The notes beneath the pieces were generated by a model. The model saw only the letters and a list, made by a program, of their open reading frames with translations. It made no database searches and was not told where the DNA came from. From an alpha proteobacterium AAP38 (lineage in GTDB: Bacteria > Pseudomonadota > Alphaproteobacteria > Azospirillales > Azospirillaceae): DNA of 64,000 nt. This document shows, piece by piece, positions 32,997-42,500 of this stretch (position 1 is its first letter; each line of letters starts with the position of its first letter). Both the position numbers and the translations under genes were made by a program. The stretch is taken from assembly GCA_001296005.1 (NCBI GenBank), contig LJHR01000046.1:1-64000 (forward strand), in the 5' to 3' direction.

Positions 32997-34244
32997 TCAC
33001 TCGTATCGAAGGGCTTCAACCGGGTCCAGCTTCGCCGCCCGCCAGGAAGGGTACAAAGTGGCCAGCAAGGACAGGGCGACCGATGCAACCGCCACCTGCG
33101 CCACCTGCCACGGATCGGTGAAGGAGGGCAAGGAGGACAGGAAATAGATGTCCGAATTAAACGGATCGACACCCGTGGCCGCCTTCACGAGTTGCCGCAA
33201 CTGTTCCATATGGCCCGACAAGGTGACGCCCAGGATCAGGCCGGCGGCGGTACCAGCGATACCAATCGAGGCGCCGGACATCAGGAAGATGCGCAGGATG
33301 GTACCGCGACCGGCCCCCATGGTGCGCAGGATGGCAATCTCCCGCCCCTTGTCCTGCACCATCATGATCATGCCGGAAATGATGTTGAAGGCCGCCACCA
33401 CCACGATCATGCCCAGGATCAGAGACACGACATTGCGCTGCGTCTCGATGAAGCTGAAAAACGCGCCATTCACCTGCTGCCAGTTCTGGACATGCAGGCC
33501 AGCGGGCAGGCGCGCCGCCACATCACCCATGCGGGCAGGACCCAGAGCGGGATCGGTGAAGGTCACCTCCACCGCCGTCACATTGCCGTCCAACTGAAAG
33601 AATTCCTGCGCCGTGGCGAGGTCCATCAGCACCAGTGTGTTATCAAACTCCGACACGCCCAGGGCCACGATGCCGGTGACGGTGAAGGCGCGAGACCGGG
33701 GCGGGCCGCCGCCCGCATCCACCTGCGGCGACAGGATGGTGACCCGGTCACCCAGCTTGATGCGGCCATTCTCGGCCATGCGCTTGCCGATGGCGATGCC
33801 GTCGCCCTCTGCCAGGGTGCCCTCCACCAGGGCATCGGCAAAGGCCGGGCGGGCGGCCATGTCGGCGGGGCGCAGCGCCTTGACCAGCACGCCGCCGGCA
33901 AAGTCGCGGGTTGAGAGCAGGCCCTGCGCATCCAGGCTGGGCATCACCGACACCACGCCCGGCACGCCGCGTACCCCCTCCACCAGCGCGTCGGACGCCT
34001 GGAACGGGCCATACTGGCCCACGGCCACCACATGGCCCTGGAAACCCAGCACGCGGGACAGCAGGTCGCGCTGAAAACCATTGAACACTGAAAGGGAAAT
34101 GATCAGCGTGGCGACACCTAGCGCGATGCCAAGGAAGGAGAAGCCGGCAATGACGGAGATGAACCCCTCCTGCCGACGCGCCCCCAGATAGCGAAAGGCG
34201 ATCCAGCGCTCCAGAATGCCGAACATGCGGGAACGATCAGCCAT
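32997..34244 (-). CDS. LolC/LolE-family lipoprotein-releasing permease
   Basis: A 415-residue inner-membrane subunit. The N-terminal signature is ERWIAFRYLGARRQEGFISV and the first membrane helix FSFLGIALGVATLIISLSVF; a periplasmic domain of about 220 residues precedes three more helices, and the end is LYPSWRAAKLDPVEALRYE. The closing part is like the single LolC-type permease of other Alphaproteobacteria. It overlaps the preceding permease gene by eight bases and is followed by lolD. The two proteins are paralogous and probably form a heterodimer. Confidence 0.92.
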   Translation of the reverse strand: MADRSRMFGILERWIAFRYLGARRQEGFISVIAGFSFLGIALGVATLIISLSVFNGFQRDLLSRVLGFQGHVVAVGQYGPFQASDALVEGVRGVPGVVSVMPSLDAQGLLSTRDFAGGVLVKALRPADMAARPAFADALVEGTLAEGDGIAIGKRMAENGRIKLGDRVTILSPQVDAGGGPPRSRAFTVTGIVALGVSEFDNTLVLMDLATAQEFFQLDGNVTAVEVTFTDPALGPARMGDVAARLPAGLHVQNWQQVNGAFFSFIETQRNVVSLILGMIVVVAAFNIISGMIMMVQDKGREIAILRTMGAGRGTILRIFLMSGASIGIAGTAAGLILGVTLSGHMEQLRQLVKAATGVDPFNSDIYFLSSLPSFTDPWQVAQVAVASVALSLLATLYPSWRAAKLDPVEALRYE

Positions 34245-35478
34245 GGCGCAGCGCCTCCACCGGGTCCATCGAGGCCGCCCGGCGGGCGGGATAAAGCGTG
34301 GCCCCCACCGACAGGAACAGGCCCAGCGCCACCACCAGGGTGACTTCCGACCAATCGATGATGGCCGGCAGGGTGGTCAGGAACAGCAGCATCTGTGACC
34401 CTGCGATGCCAGGCACCTGTCCCAGGGCATAGCCGATCGCCTGAACATTCACCGTCAGCAGGATACCCAGGGCAAAGCCGACCAGCGTGCCGACGGCCCC
34501 GATGGAAGCACCGGCCAGCAGGAAAATGCGCGACACCGACGCCCGCTGTGCCCCCATGGTGCGCAGGATGGCGATGCTGGCCGCCTTGCCACGCACCAGC
34601 ATGACCATTGAGGAGACGATGTTGAAACTGGCCACCAGGATGATCAGGGTCAGCACGACGAACATCGCCACCCGCTCCACCCCCAGCGCGGTCACCAGCC
34701 CCTTGTTGGCCTGCCGCCAGTCGGTGACGGTAAAGCCCGGCCCCGCCGCCTTCTCCAGACTTGCCCGCATCGTGTCCACATCGCGCGGGTCGTCCACGAA
34801 CACATCAATGGCGCTGACCCCCTGGCCCATGCGGAAAAACGCCTGGGAGGTTGGCAGCGGCATATAAATCAGGTTGGCATCCTGTTCGGGCATGCGCAGA
34901 TCAACCACGGCATAGACGGGAAATTCCTTTCGCCGCAACATGGTGCCAAAGGCCGTGACCGTGCCCTTCGGGCTGATCAGGGTTACATTGCCGCCCGCCG
35001 AAATACCCAGGGACCGGGACAGGTTGAAGCCCAGCGCCACCCCATCCTCACCCAGGTCGGACAGGCCACGGATGACGCTGCGCCCCACGATGGGCCGCGT
35101 CTGAAAATCCGCAACCGCCAGCCCGCGTACCTTCACACCAACGGCCCGGCCATTGACGGTGGCCAGCGCCTGCCCCTCCACCACGGGCATCACCTGCGTC
35201 ACGCCGGGGGCGGTGCGCAGCCGTTCCATGAGGGCGGCGTAGTCGGTAAGCGGCCCGCCGCCGGCGACACTTACGGCGGCATGGGCCGACACGCCCTGGA
35301 TACGGCTGACCAGTTCCGCCCGGAACCCATTCATCACCGACATGACGATGATCAGCGTCGCCACGCCCAGCGCCACCCCGATAAAGGAGAAGCCGGCGAT
35401 GACCGACACCGTCCCCTCCTGCCGCCGCGCCCGCAGGTAACGCCACGCGACCATACGCTCAAAAGGGGTGAAGATCAT
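34237..35478 (-). CDS. LolC/LolE-family lipoprotein-releasing permease
   Basis: A 413-residue inner-membrane subunit, paralogue of the downstream gene: ERMVAWRYLRARRQEGTVSV at the start, a first helix FSFIGVALGVATLIIVMSVM, a periplasmic domain (about 45-265), and a closing LYPARRAASMDPVEALRHG. It is the first gene of the Lol operon, 81 bp after the PhyH gene. Which of the two corresponds to LolC and which to LolE cannot be told from sequence by eye. Both have the ILRTMGA segment after the third helix. Confidence 0.92.
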   Translation of the reverse strand: MIFTPFERMVAWRYLRARRQEGTVSVIAGFSFIGVALGVATLIIVMSVMNGFRAELVSRIQGVSAHAAVSVAGGGPLTDYAALMERLRTAPGVTQVMPVVEGQALATVNGRAVGVKVRGLAVADFQTRPIVGRSVIRGLSDLGEDGVALGFNLSRSLGISAGGNVTLISPKGTVTAFGTMLRRKEFPVYAVVDLRMPEQDANLIYMPLPTSQAFFRMGQGVSAIDVFVDDPRDVDTMRASLEKAAGPGFTVTDWRQANKGLVTALGVERVAMFVVLTLIILVASFNIVSSMVMLVRGKAASIAILRTMGAQRASVSRIFLLAGASIGAVGTLVGFALGILLTVNVQAIGYALGQVPGIAGSQMLLFLTTLPAIIDWSEVTLVVALGLFLSVGATLYPARRAASMDPVEALRHG

Positions 35479-35559
35479 CGGGGCCCTGGATACGGGGTTG
35501 GGTGTGCCGTGGGTTTAGCCTTGCTTATAGGCGGAAATGGGGCCGGGGCGGAAGGGTGG

Positions 35560-36225
35560 TCAGATACCCAGCCATTCCAGGCCGCCAGGCAAGGGACCCG
35601 CCGCATAATCAACATGCAGCACCCGCCGCCGTGCCGGAACCGATGCCGGTTCAGAGGCATGCAGGATCAAGGTGGAATAGGCCCAGGCATCGCCTGCCTG
35701 TGCCAAAGAGGTATCAACCCCGCAACGCGCCACCATTTCCGGCACCTGTTCGACCGGGACAATACCAATCCGATGGCTGCCGGGAGCATAAAGCAGCGGG
35801 GCGTTATCGTTCCCTACCGCGTCCAGATGCAGGCGAATGGTGATCATGCCACGCAAGACCTCCACGGGCGGGGCGACGTGATTAATGCCCTCTTTCACGG
35901 ACCAGGGGCCAAAGCCTGACACCTCCCGCCTTTCCTTGACGGCAATGACGCGGTCCTGATGCCAGCCGACAGCCCAGTTCCGGACGGGCGATTTATCAAA
36001 CAGCACGGCGCGAACCGGCATGGCACCAGGGCCAATGAACGTCGCCGCCGCCCGCCCCAGCGGACCATCGGGTCCCAGAAGGGCCGCCACCGCCGTCACC
36101 CCGTGTAGACGCAGGCCCGGCCGATCCAGCGGCAATGGCGCCAAGTCGGCGCACAGCCGCTGCACCAGCGTGGGGACCACTAGCCTGGGCAGATAGATGG
36201 TACCGTGAGCATGCAGATCGGTCAT
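35560..36225 (-). CDS. phytanoyl-CoA dioxygenase (PhyH) family protein
   Basis: A 221-residue predicted Fe(II)/2-oxoglutarate oxygenase. The metal-binding pair is in AVGWHQDRVIAVKER (HxD) and the distal His in YSTLILHASEPAS, with a possible 2-oxoglutarate Arg in ARRRVLHVDY. These enzymes hydroxylate many small molecules; the substrate is unknown. It is divergent from a TetR regulator across a palindromic region and has a GAGGT site before the ATG. It is probably regulated by that protein. The Lol operon starts 81 bp downstream on the same strand. Confidence 0.85.
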   Translation of the reverse strand: MTDLHAHGTIYLPRLVVPTLVQRLCADLAPLPLDRPGLRLHGVTAVAALLGPDGPLGRAAATFIGPGAMPVRAVLFDKSPVRNWAVGWHQDRVIAVKERREVSGFGPWSVKEGINHVAPPVEVLRGMITIRLHLDAVGNDNAPLLYAPGSHRIGIVPVEQVPEMVARCGVDTSLAQAGDAWAYSTLILHASEPASVPARRRVLHVDYAAGPLPGGLEWLGI

Positions 36226-36294
36226 AAAGACCTCAATATCCCGGCGTCATTGCCTGGAAAAGACCAAACCCGATCATACGGGTTGACGGCAATA

Positions 36295-36326
36295 GGTCAT
36301 TTGACCTAAATTGAATTTTAGGTCAA
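36295..36326. promoter_or_regulatory. palindromic TetR operator candidate
   Basis: TTGACCTAAA (36301-36310) and TTTAGGTCAA (36317-36326) form a perfect 10-bp dyad around TTGAAT. GGTCA-TT-TGACC at 36295-36306 is a second overlapping dyad. They lie 18 bases before the chosen tetR start and 70 bases before phyH. A TTG start at 36311 would fall in the dyad centre, which supports the later GTG. Confidence 0.6.
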
Positions 36327-36343
36327 TCACCCTAGAAATCGCC

Positions 36344-36913
36344 GTGCCCGATACAAGCGCACAGATCGTGGAAGCCGCCGACGCGCTGTTCTATCAGCGC
36401 GGGTTCGACCATACATCGCTGGCGGATATCGCGGCGGCGGTGGGAATTGCGCGGGGCAACCTGACCTATCATTTCAAGGCAAAGGACGAGATCCTGGCTG
36501 CTGTCATCGACCGGCGACTGGCCAATACCCAGGCCATGCTGGACGCGTGGGAGGGGGCAGGAGACGGGCCGGCGGCGCGCATCACCAGCTTCATCCATAT
36601 CCTGATCGCCAATCAGGCGAAGATCATGGCCCATGGGTGTCCCGTAGGCACTCTATCGAACGAGTTGGCCAAGCTGGACCATGCCGCGCTGCCCGATGCG
36701 GCGCGCATCTTCACCCTGTTCCGTTCCTGGCTGGCGCGGCAGTTCACGCTGCTGGGCCATGATGGTGCCCGCGCCGACGAACTGGCCCTGCATCTGCTGG
36801 GCCGCAGCCAGGGGGTGGCGACGCTGGCCACCGCCTTCAAGGATGAAACCTTCATCCAGCGGGAAGTGGCGGCGATGCGGGACTGGCTTTCCACCTTGGC
36901 CCAGCAACTCTGA
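36344..36913 (+). CDS. TetR-family transcriptional regulator
   Basis: A 189-residue repressor. The N-terminal helix-turn-helix is IVEAADALFYQRGFDHTSL, ADIAAAVGIARGNLTYHFKAKDEIL, and the C-terminal helices form a ligand pocket of TetR type (GCPVGTLSNELA resembles the C-terminal segment of the YxaF/LmrA-like group). I chose the GTG at 36344 because earlier TTG lies inside the operator. A divergent PhyH gene and a downstream tag gene (9 bases after) suggest it controls both. The ligand is unknown. Confidence 0.87.
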   Translation: MPDTSAQIVEAADALFYQRGFDHTSLADIAAAVGIARGNLTYHFKAKDEILAAVIDRRLANTQAMLDAWEGAGDGPAARITSFIHILIANQAKIMAHGCPVGTLSNELAKLDHAALPDAARIFTLFRSWLARQFTLLGHDGARADELALHLLGRSQGVATLATAFKDETFIQREVAAMRDWLSTLAQQL

Positions 36914-36922
36914 GGGTACGAC

Positions 36923-37531
36923 ATGGACAAGACCCTTCCCGGCCCTGATGGCCGCCCCCGCTGCCGCTGGTGCGCGTCGGCACCGGAGTTTCCGCATTAT
37001 CATGATACGGAATGGGGCTTCCCCGTCGCCGATGACCGGCGGCTGTTTGAGAAACTGTGCCTGGAATGCTTTCAGTCGGGCCTGTCCTGGCGCACCATCC
37101 TGGGCAAGCGGGAGAATTTCCGCGCGGCTTTTCATGGGTTCGACATTGATGCCGTGGCGGCGTTCGGGCCGGCGGATGTCGAACGGCTGCTGGCCGATGC
37201 CGGCATCGTGCGCCATCGTGGCAAGATCGAAGCCGTCCTCAACAATGCACGGCGCGCCCAGGAATTGATTGCCGCCGAGAGGTCATTGGCCGCGTATTTC
37301 TGGCGTCACGAACCGCCGCCGGGAGAACATGGGTTCCCGCAATCGGCCTCCACCTCCCCCACCTCAGTCAGGCTATCCAAGGACCTGCTGAAGAAGGGTT
37401 GGAAATTCGTCGGCCCCACCACGATCTTTGCCTTCATGCAGGCCATGGGCCTGATCAACGATCATGCGGAAGGCTGCGTGATCCGCGAGGAAGCGGCGAA
37501 GGCACGGGCGGCGTTCCGGGTGCCGGGGTGA
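36923..37531 (+). CDS. tag: DNA-3-methyladenine glycosylase I
   Basis: A 202-residue enzyme. Family motifs are RCRWCASAPEFPHYHDTEWG at the start with the zinc-site Cys and His, FEKLCLECFQSGLSW, ILGKRENFRAAF, GIVRHRGKIEAVLNNA and GWKFVGPTTIFAFMQAMGLINDH. It removes 3-methyladenine specifically. It starts nine bases after the TetR stop, so expression is probably linked to that regulator. It is one of three alkylated-base glycosylases in this window. Confidence 0.94.
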   Translation: MDKTLPGPDGRPRCRWCASAPEFPHYHDTEWGFPVADDRRLFEKLCLECFQSGLSWRTILGKRENFRAAFHGFDIDAVAAFGPADVERLLADAGIVRHRGKIEAVLNNARRAQELIAAERSLAAYFWRHEPPPGEHGFPQSASTSPTSVRLSKDLLKKGWKFVGPTTIFAFMQAMGLINDHAEGCVIREEAAKARAAFRVPG

Positions 37532-37549
37532 CCATCACACCGACCGCGC

Positions 37550-37846
37550 TTAGAGGTAAGCGGGATCGCGATGATCATGCAGGCAGGCTTCCACCTCAAT
37601 CCTTTCCTCGACAAGGCGATAGAAAAGACAATGAGGATAACGGGCCAGCGGCGCACGCCGCAGCCCCAGATCAAACACCGGGAACAGCTCCGGAAAGCTC
37701 TGAATCCTGCCCAGAAGCCGATCAACCTGCCGGATAAAGGATACGGCACTGATCGGGCTGCGTTCTGCATACCACTGATGGGCAGCGACGATATCCGCAC
37801 GCGCATCGTCGGAAAGCCTGAGGATTAACGTCGGGCGACGGCTCAA
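37550..37846 (-). CDS. ParE/RelE-family toxin
   Basis: A 98-residue toxin of a type II toxin-antitoxin pair. The N-terminal RLSDDARADIVAAHQWYAER, the core SFIRQVDRLLGRIQSFPELFPV and closing VEACLHDHRDPAYL have the ParE pattern (RLSxxAxxDIxxxxxWY). ParE-type toxins usually inhibit gyrase; this is inferred. Its start overlaps the antitoxin stop (ATGA). It converges with tag with an 18-base gap. Confidence 0.85.
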   Translation of the reverse strand: MSRRPTLILRLSDDARADIVAAHQWYAERSPISAVSFIRQVDRLLGRIQSFPELFPVFDLGLRRAPLARYPHCLFYRLVEERIEVEACLHDHRDPAYL

Positions 37847-38046
37847 AGACGTTCCAATTCTGCCTTCACGTCCTGCCAGTCGTGCCAGACGGTCTGCCCC
37901 GCCGCCGACTTGGCTAGCCGACGTTGAAGTTCCACGCGCTGCGCCGGTGGCAATGATGCGGCTTCATGCTCCAGGCTATCGACCAGTTGCCCCAGCAACT
38001 CGACTTTCTCATCGTAGGTCAGTTTGTCGATGGCAATGGCGGACAT
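37843..38046 (-). CDS. type II antitoxin (addiction module, PF09720-like)
   Basis: A 67-residue small antitoxin. The sequence has the pattern LTYDEKVELLGQLVDSL and an acidic/Arg end (LQRRLAKSAAGQTVWHDWQDV), typical of addiction-module proteins found with ParE/RelE toxins. It precedes the toxin gene and overlaps it by four bases. Such antitoxins usually repress their own promoter. Confidence 0.82.
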   Translation of the reverse strand: MSAIAIDKLTYDEKVELLGQLVDSLEHEAASLPPAQRVELQRRLAKSAAGQTVWHDWQDVKAELERL

Positions 38047-38104
38047 TGCACCCTCCGTTCGCGTTCATTGACTTTCGCACCGCCTGCCGCCCCTGTCGAG
38101 CCGG

Positions 38105-38139
38105 CAAAGAGAAAGGGGCGGCACCATCGGCACCGCCCC
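38105..38139 (-). terminator. intrinsic terminator downstream of proS
   Basis: On the minus strand GGGGCGGTGCC pairs with GGTGCCGCCCC (two G-U pairs, 3-base loop) at 38115-38139 and is followed by TTTCTCTTT. It ends the proS transcript before the antitoxin gene. Confidence 0.75.
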
Positions 38140-38168
38140 CTCCCATCACACCAACCCCAAAAACCCGC

Positions 38169-39473
38169 TTACGCCATCACCTTGGCCAGCGCTTCTTCCA
38201 ACGGCAGTTCCAGCTTCTCGCCGGTGGCGCGGCGCTTCAGTTCCACTGTGCCAGCCTTCAGGCCGCGGGGGCCGATGGTCAGTTGCCAGGGGATGCCGAT
38301 CAGGTCCATGTCGGCGAATTTGGCGCCGGGGCGTTCATTGCGGTCATCATAGATGACGTCCACGCCGGCATCCTGCAGGCGGGCATAGAGACCATCGCAG
38401 GTGCTGCGGCAGGCCTCGTCATCGGCCTTCAGGTTGATCAGGGCCACCTTGTAGGGGGCGACCTGGTCAGGCCAGATGATACCGGCATCGTCATGGCTGG
38501 CCTCGATCAGCGCCGCCACGACGCGGGACACGCCGATGCCGTAGGACCCCATCTCCACCGTCACCGGCTGCCCGTCGGGGCCGGTCACGACGGCGCCCAT
38601 GGGGGCGGAATATTTGGTGCCGAAATAGAAGATGTGCCCCACCTCGATCCCGCGCGCGGTGACCAGATCGGCCGGCGCCTTGGCGGCGTCGTGCATCTCC
38701 TCGGTCGCAGCATAGATGGAGGTGTATTTGGTGAAGAAGTCCTTCAGGTCGCCATTGGCGTCGGGATTGTCGGCCAGGACGTCCATGTCCAGCCACTGCT
38801 TATCGCAGAACACCTGGCTTTCGCCCGTCTCGGCCAGGATGATGAATTCATGGGACAGGTCGCCGCCGATGGGGCCGGTATCGGCGCGCATCGGGATGGC
38901 CTTGATGCCCATGCGGGCAAAGGTGCGCAGATAGGCCAGGAACATCTTGCGATAGGACAGGCGCGCGCCCTCGGCATCCAGATCGAAGGAGTAATTATCC
39001 TTCATCAGGAATTCACGCCCGCGCATCACGCCGAACCGGGGACGCACCTCGTCCCGGAACTTCCACTGGATATGGTACAGGTTGCGCGGCAGGTCCTTAT
39101 AGGACTTCACGAAGGTCTTGAAGATGTCGGTGATCATCTCCTCATTCGTGGGGCCGAACAGCATCTCGCGGTCATGGCGGTCGGTGATGCGCAGCATCTC
39201 CTTGCCATAGGCCTCGTACCGGCCCGACTGCTTCCACAGCTCCGCCGACTGGATGGTCGGCATCAGCAGTTCCTGCGCGCCGGCGCGGTCCTGTTCCTCG
39301 CGCACGATCTGGCTGACCTTCTGCAGCACCTTCCAGCCCAGCGGCAGCCAGGCATAGATGCCGGCTGAGGTCTGGCGGATCATGCCGGCCCGCAGCATCA
39401 GGCGATGGCTGACGATCTGCGCCTCCGACGGCGTTTCCTTCAGCGTGGGCAGGAAGTAGCTGGACATACGCAT
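38169..39473 (-). CDS. proS: proline--tRNA ligase (short alphaproteobacterial type)
   Basis: A 434-residue class II synthetase charging tRNA-Pro. Motifs visible: motif 1 ([29 protein letters not shown]), motif 2 ([21 protein letters not shown]) and motif 3 ([16 protein letters not shown]). The protein lacks the about-180-residue editing insert of E. coli ProRS, the usual state in Alphaproteobacteria. [19 protein letters not shown] is the family start, so ATG 39473 was chosen over the GTG 15 bases upstream. It is adjacent to the kinase gene at 39580. Confidence 0.94.
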   Translation of the reverse strand: MRMSSYFLPTLKETPSEAQIVSHRLMLRAGMIRQTSAGIYAWLPLGWKVLQKVSQIVREEQDRAGAQELLMPTIQSAELWKQSGRYEAYGKEMLRITDRHDREMLFGPTNEEMITDIFKTFVKSYKDLPRNLYHIQWKFRDEVRPRFGVMRGREFLMKDNYSFDLDAEGARLSYRKMFLAYLRTFARMGIKAIPMRADTGPIGGDLSHEFIILAETGESQVFCDKQWLDMDVLADNPDANGDLKDFFTKYTSIYAATEEMHDAAKAPADLVTARGIEVGHIFYFGTKYSAPMGAVVTGPDGQPVTVEMGSYGIGVSRVVAALIEASHDDAGIIWPDQVAPYKVALINLKADDEACRSTCDGLYARLQDAGVDVIYDDRNERPGAKFADMDLIGIPWQLTIGPRGLKAGTVELKRRATGEKLELPLEEALAKVMA

Positions 39474-39579
39474 GGGAGCGGAACTCACGGAATAGGAGTG
39501 ACGATGCAGCGGACTTTATGGGCTGGCGGCGCCGGGGGCAAGCGGGCAACCACCCCCGCACCCCAGCCCCGCCCCAGGA

Positions 39580-42500
39580 TCAGGCGGCAGCGTCGGTCAC
39601 GGCGCCGGGCAAGGTGATGACAAACCGGCTGCCCAGGCCCGGTGCCGTTTCCAGCACGATGGAGCCGGAAAGCGGGCCCGCCACCAGATTATGCACGATA
39701 TGCAGGCCCAGGCCGGTGCCGCCATGGTCACGGCTGGTGGTGAAGAACGGGTCAAAGGCCTTGGCGCGCACGGTATCATCCATGCCCCGGCCATTATCGG
39801 CGACGGTGATGATGGCCGTGTCGGTGATGGCCGACAGGGTGACGGTCAGGGTCCCGCCCTGCCCCGCCGGCCAGGCATGCTGGATGGCGTTCAGCATCAG
39901 GTTGGTCAGAACATTGACCATGGCGCCCGGTTGCACCAGGGCTGTCAGGTCCTTCACACCGTCGATATGAAAGGCGATCTGCGCATCCCGGAACCGGGGT
40001 TGCAGGGGGGCGGCGGCTTCGGCGACCAGGGTGGACAGGCGCTGACGCTGCTTCGGGCCGGCATATTCCTCTGCCGAGACCTGCTTGAAACTCTGCACCA
40101 GCCGGGCCGCGCGCTGCAGATTGGCCTGCAATACGCTCATCGCCTCCCGCCCCGTGGCCAGGAAATCGGCCAGCGCGCCGCGCGTCAGGGCCTTGGCCTC
40201 CACCTGGGTCGACACGCCCCCCATCTCCTCCGTCAGGAAGGTGGAGGTGGTGATGGCCACGCCCAGCGGGGTGTTCAACTCATGCGCCACGCCTGAGACA
40301 AGGCGGCCCAGGCTGGCCAGCTTTTCCTCCTGCACCAGCCGGTCCTGCGTGGCGCGCAAATCCTCCAGCGCGCCGGCCAGCTCATCCTTCTGCCGGGCGA
40401 TGACCTCGGTCCGCTCCGCCACCTCACGCTCCAGCTCCCGTTGACGCCGGCGCAGCGACAGGGTGCGCAGCTGCACCGCCCCCCAGGCCAGGGCCAGCAG
40501 CGACAGCAGGGCCAGACCCCGGAACCACCAGGTCTGATACCAGGCGGGCAGCACCGTCACCGGCACCACCAGCGGCTGTTCGGCGAACAGTCCGGCCCGG
40601 TTGCTGCCCCGCACCTGCAAACGGTAGGAACCGGGCGACAGGTTGGCATAGGCGACATGGCGGTGATTGCCGTCACCCGCCACCCATTGTTCCTCAAACC
40701 CCTCCAGGCGGTAGAGGAAGCGGGTGCGGTCGGGGGCCGTGTAATCCAACGCCGCGAACTCTACCGACAATGACCGCTGATCTGGCAGCAGGCTGAGGGT
40801 CGGCGGGGCCGGCAGGTTGAAGGGATCGGACGGCACGGATTTGCCATCCACGCGCAGTTCCGTCACCACGGTGGGCGCCAGGGTCCGCCACGTATCCAAC
40901 CGGTCGGGACGGACCACGACCAGACCGTCACGCCCGCCGAACATCATCTGCCCATCGCCGTCCATGGTGGCGGAATTGGCCCAGAAACTGCCCACCCCCA
41001 CGCCATCGGGCCGGCCCAGCACCTGCACCGACAGGTCATCGCCCTTGATCACGGCCAGACCGGCATCGGTGGATGCCCAGATGCGCCCCGCAGCATCCTG
41101 CCGCAAGGCATTGATCAGCAGGGTGGGCAGGCCATCGGAAAGGCCCAGGCGGCGGAACTTCGCCGGCTGCCCCGGCTTCCACCCCGCCTCCAGGATGTTC
41201 AGGCCGCCACCCAGCGTGCCGACCCAGACACGCCCCCTGGCATCGGTCAGGATCGCGGTAATGAAATTATGGGAGAGGGAGGCGGGATCGGCCGGGTCAT
41301 TGCGGATACGCTGAAACCCGCCGGCGAGATCGCGGTAATGCAGGCCGGCATTGCCCCCCACCCACAGCCCGCCATCGGGACCCGGCGCCAACACCCGCAG
41401 GCGGTTATCGATCAGGGAACGCGCATCGCCCAGCCTGGTGCGGTCAGCCTTCATGGCGCCGCTTGCAAGGTCGAGCGAGACGAGGCCGTCCGCCGCCATC
41501 CACAGCGTATCGCCCTGGCGCATCAGGAACCAGACCGCGGCATTGGGCGCAGGCGGCGGCAAGGCCACCGGCTCCACCCGCGCCTGACCAGGGCGGCGGC
41601 GGAAGAGGCCCCGCTGCGTTCCGATGAAGGTGGTGCCGTCGGACGCCATTTCCAGCGCCAGCACGGCACCGTCGGGCAACCCGCCACTGCCGGGCCGGAT
41701 CCCGTCGCGCGCCCCGTTGCCGGGGTCCAGAATGTCGATGCCATTGGCCTGCAAACCCGCCCACAGCCGGCCATCGGGCGCCAGCATCAGGCTGCGGACC
41801 TGCGGGTCGGACAGGCGGTCGGCGCGAATATGGGAGGCGGGAACCGACAACACCGCCTGCGTCTGCGGATTGCGGCGGCAGACCCCGCCGCCCCAAGTGC
41901 CGACCCACAATATCCCTGAGCGGTCGACCAGCAGGGCGCGCACATCGCTGGCCACCAGCGAACTGGACAGGGTCGGGTCGTTGCGGCGGACCACAACCTT
42001 GCCCGTTACCACATCCAGTTCCACCAGACCCGCCCCTTGCGTGCCGATGACGATCCGGTCGGGCGACAATTCGGCCAGGGCGTGTTTGGCCACGGGGGCG
42101 TAGGCCGGGTCGCCGTCACCCAGCAGGGGGAACAGTTTCTGCTCCCCCGTGGCGGGGTCCCACATGGCGACACCGGGGAACTCCCCCGTCACCCACAGCC
42201 GGCCCTTGCCATCCCGCAGCAGCCCCTGGATCGGTGCGTCGGCGGGCACGATACCGCCCAGGGAGACAGGCGTGGCCAGATCGCCCGAGGGATCAAACCG
42301 CACCAGCCCGCGCCCGCTGGCCAGCAGCAGGCCGCCATCGGGCAATTCAACCATGTCGCGGATCTGATCCAGCGGCGGACTGTCCGGTTCCGGCCCGCGC
42401 CGCGTGTAGAACCGGCCCGTGCCTGTGGCGGGGTCGCGGACATGCACACCGCCCACCGTGCCCGTCCATAACCGTCCGTGTGCATCGGTCAGGATGGACA

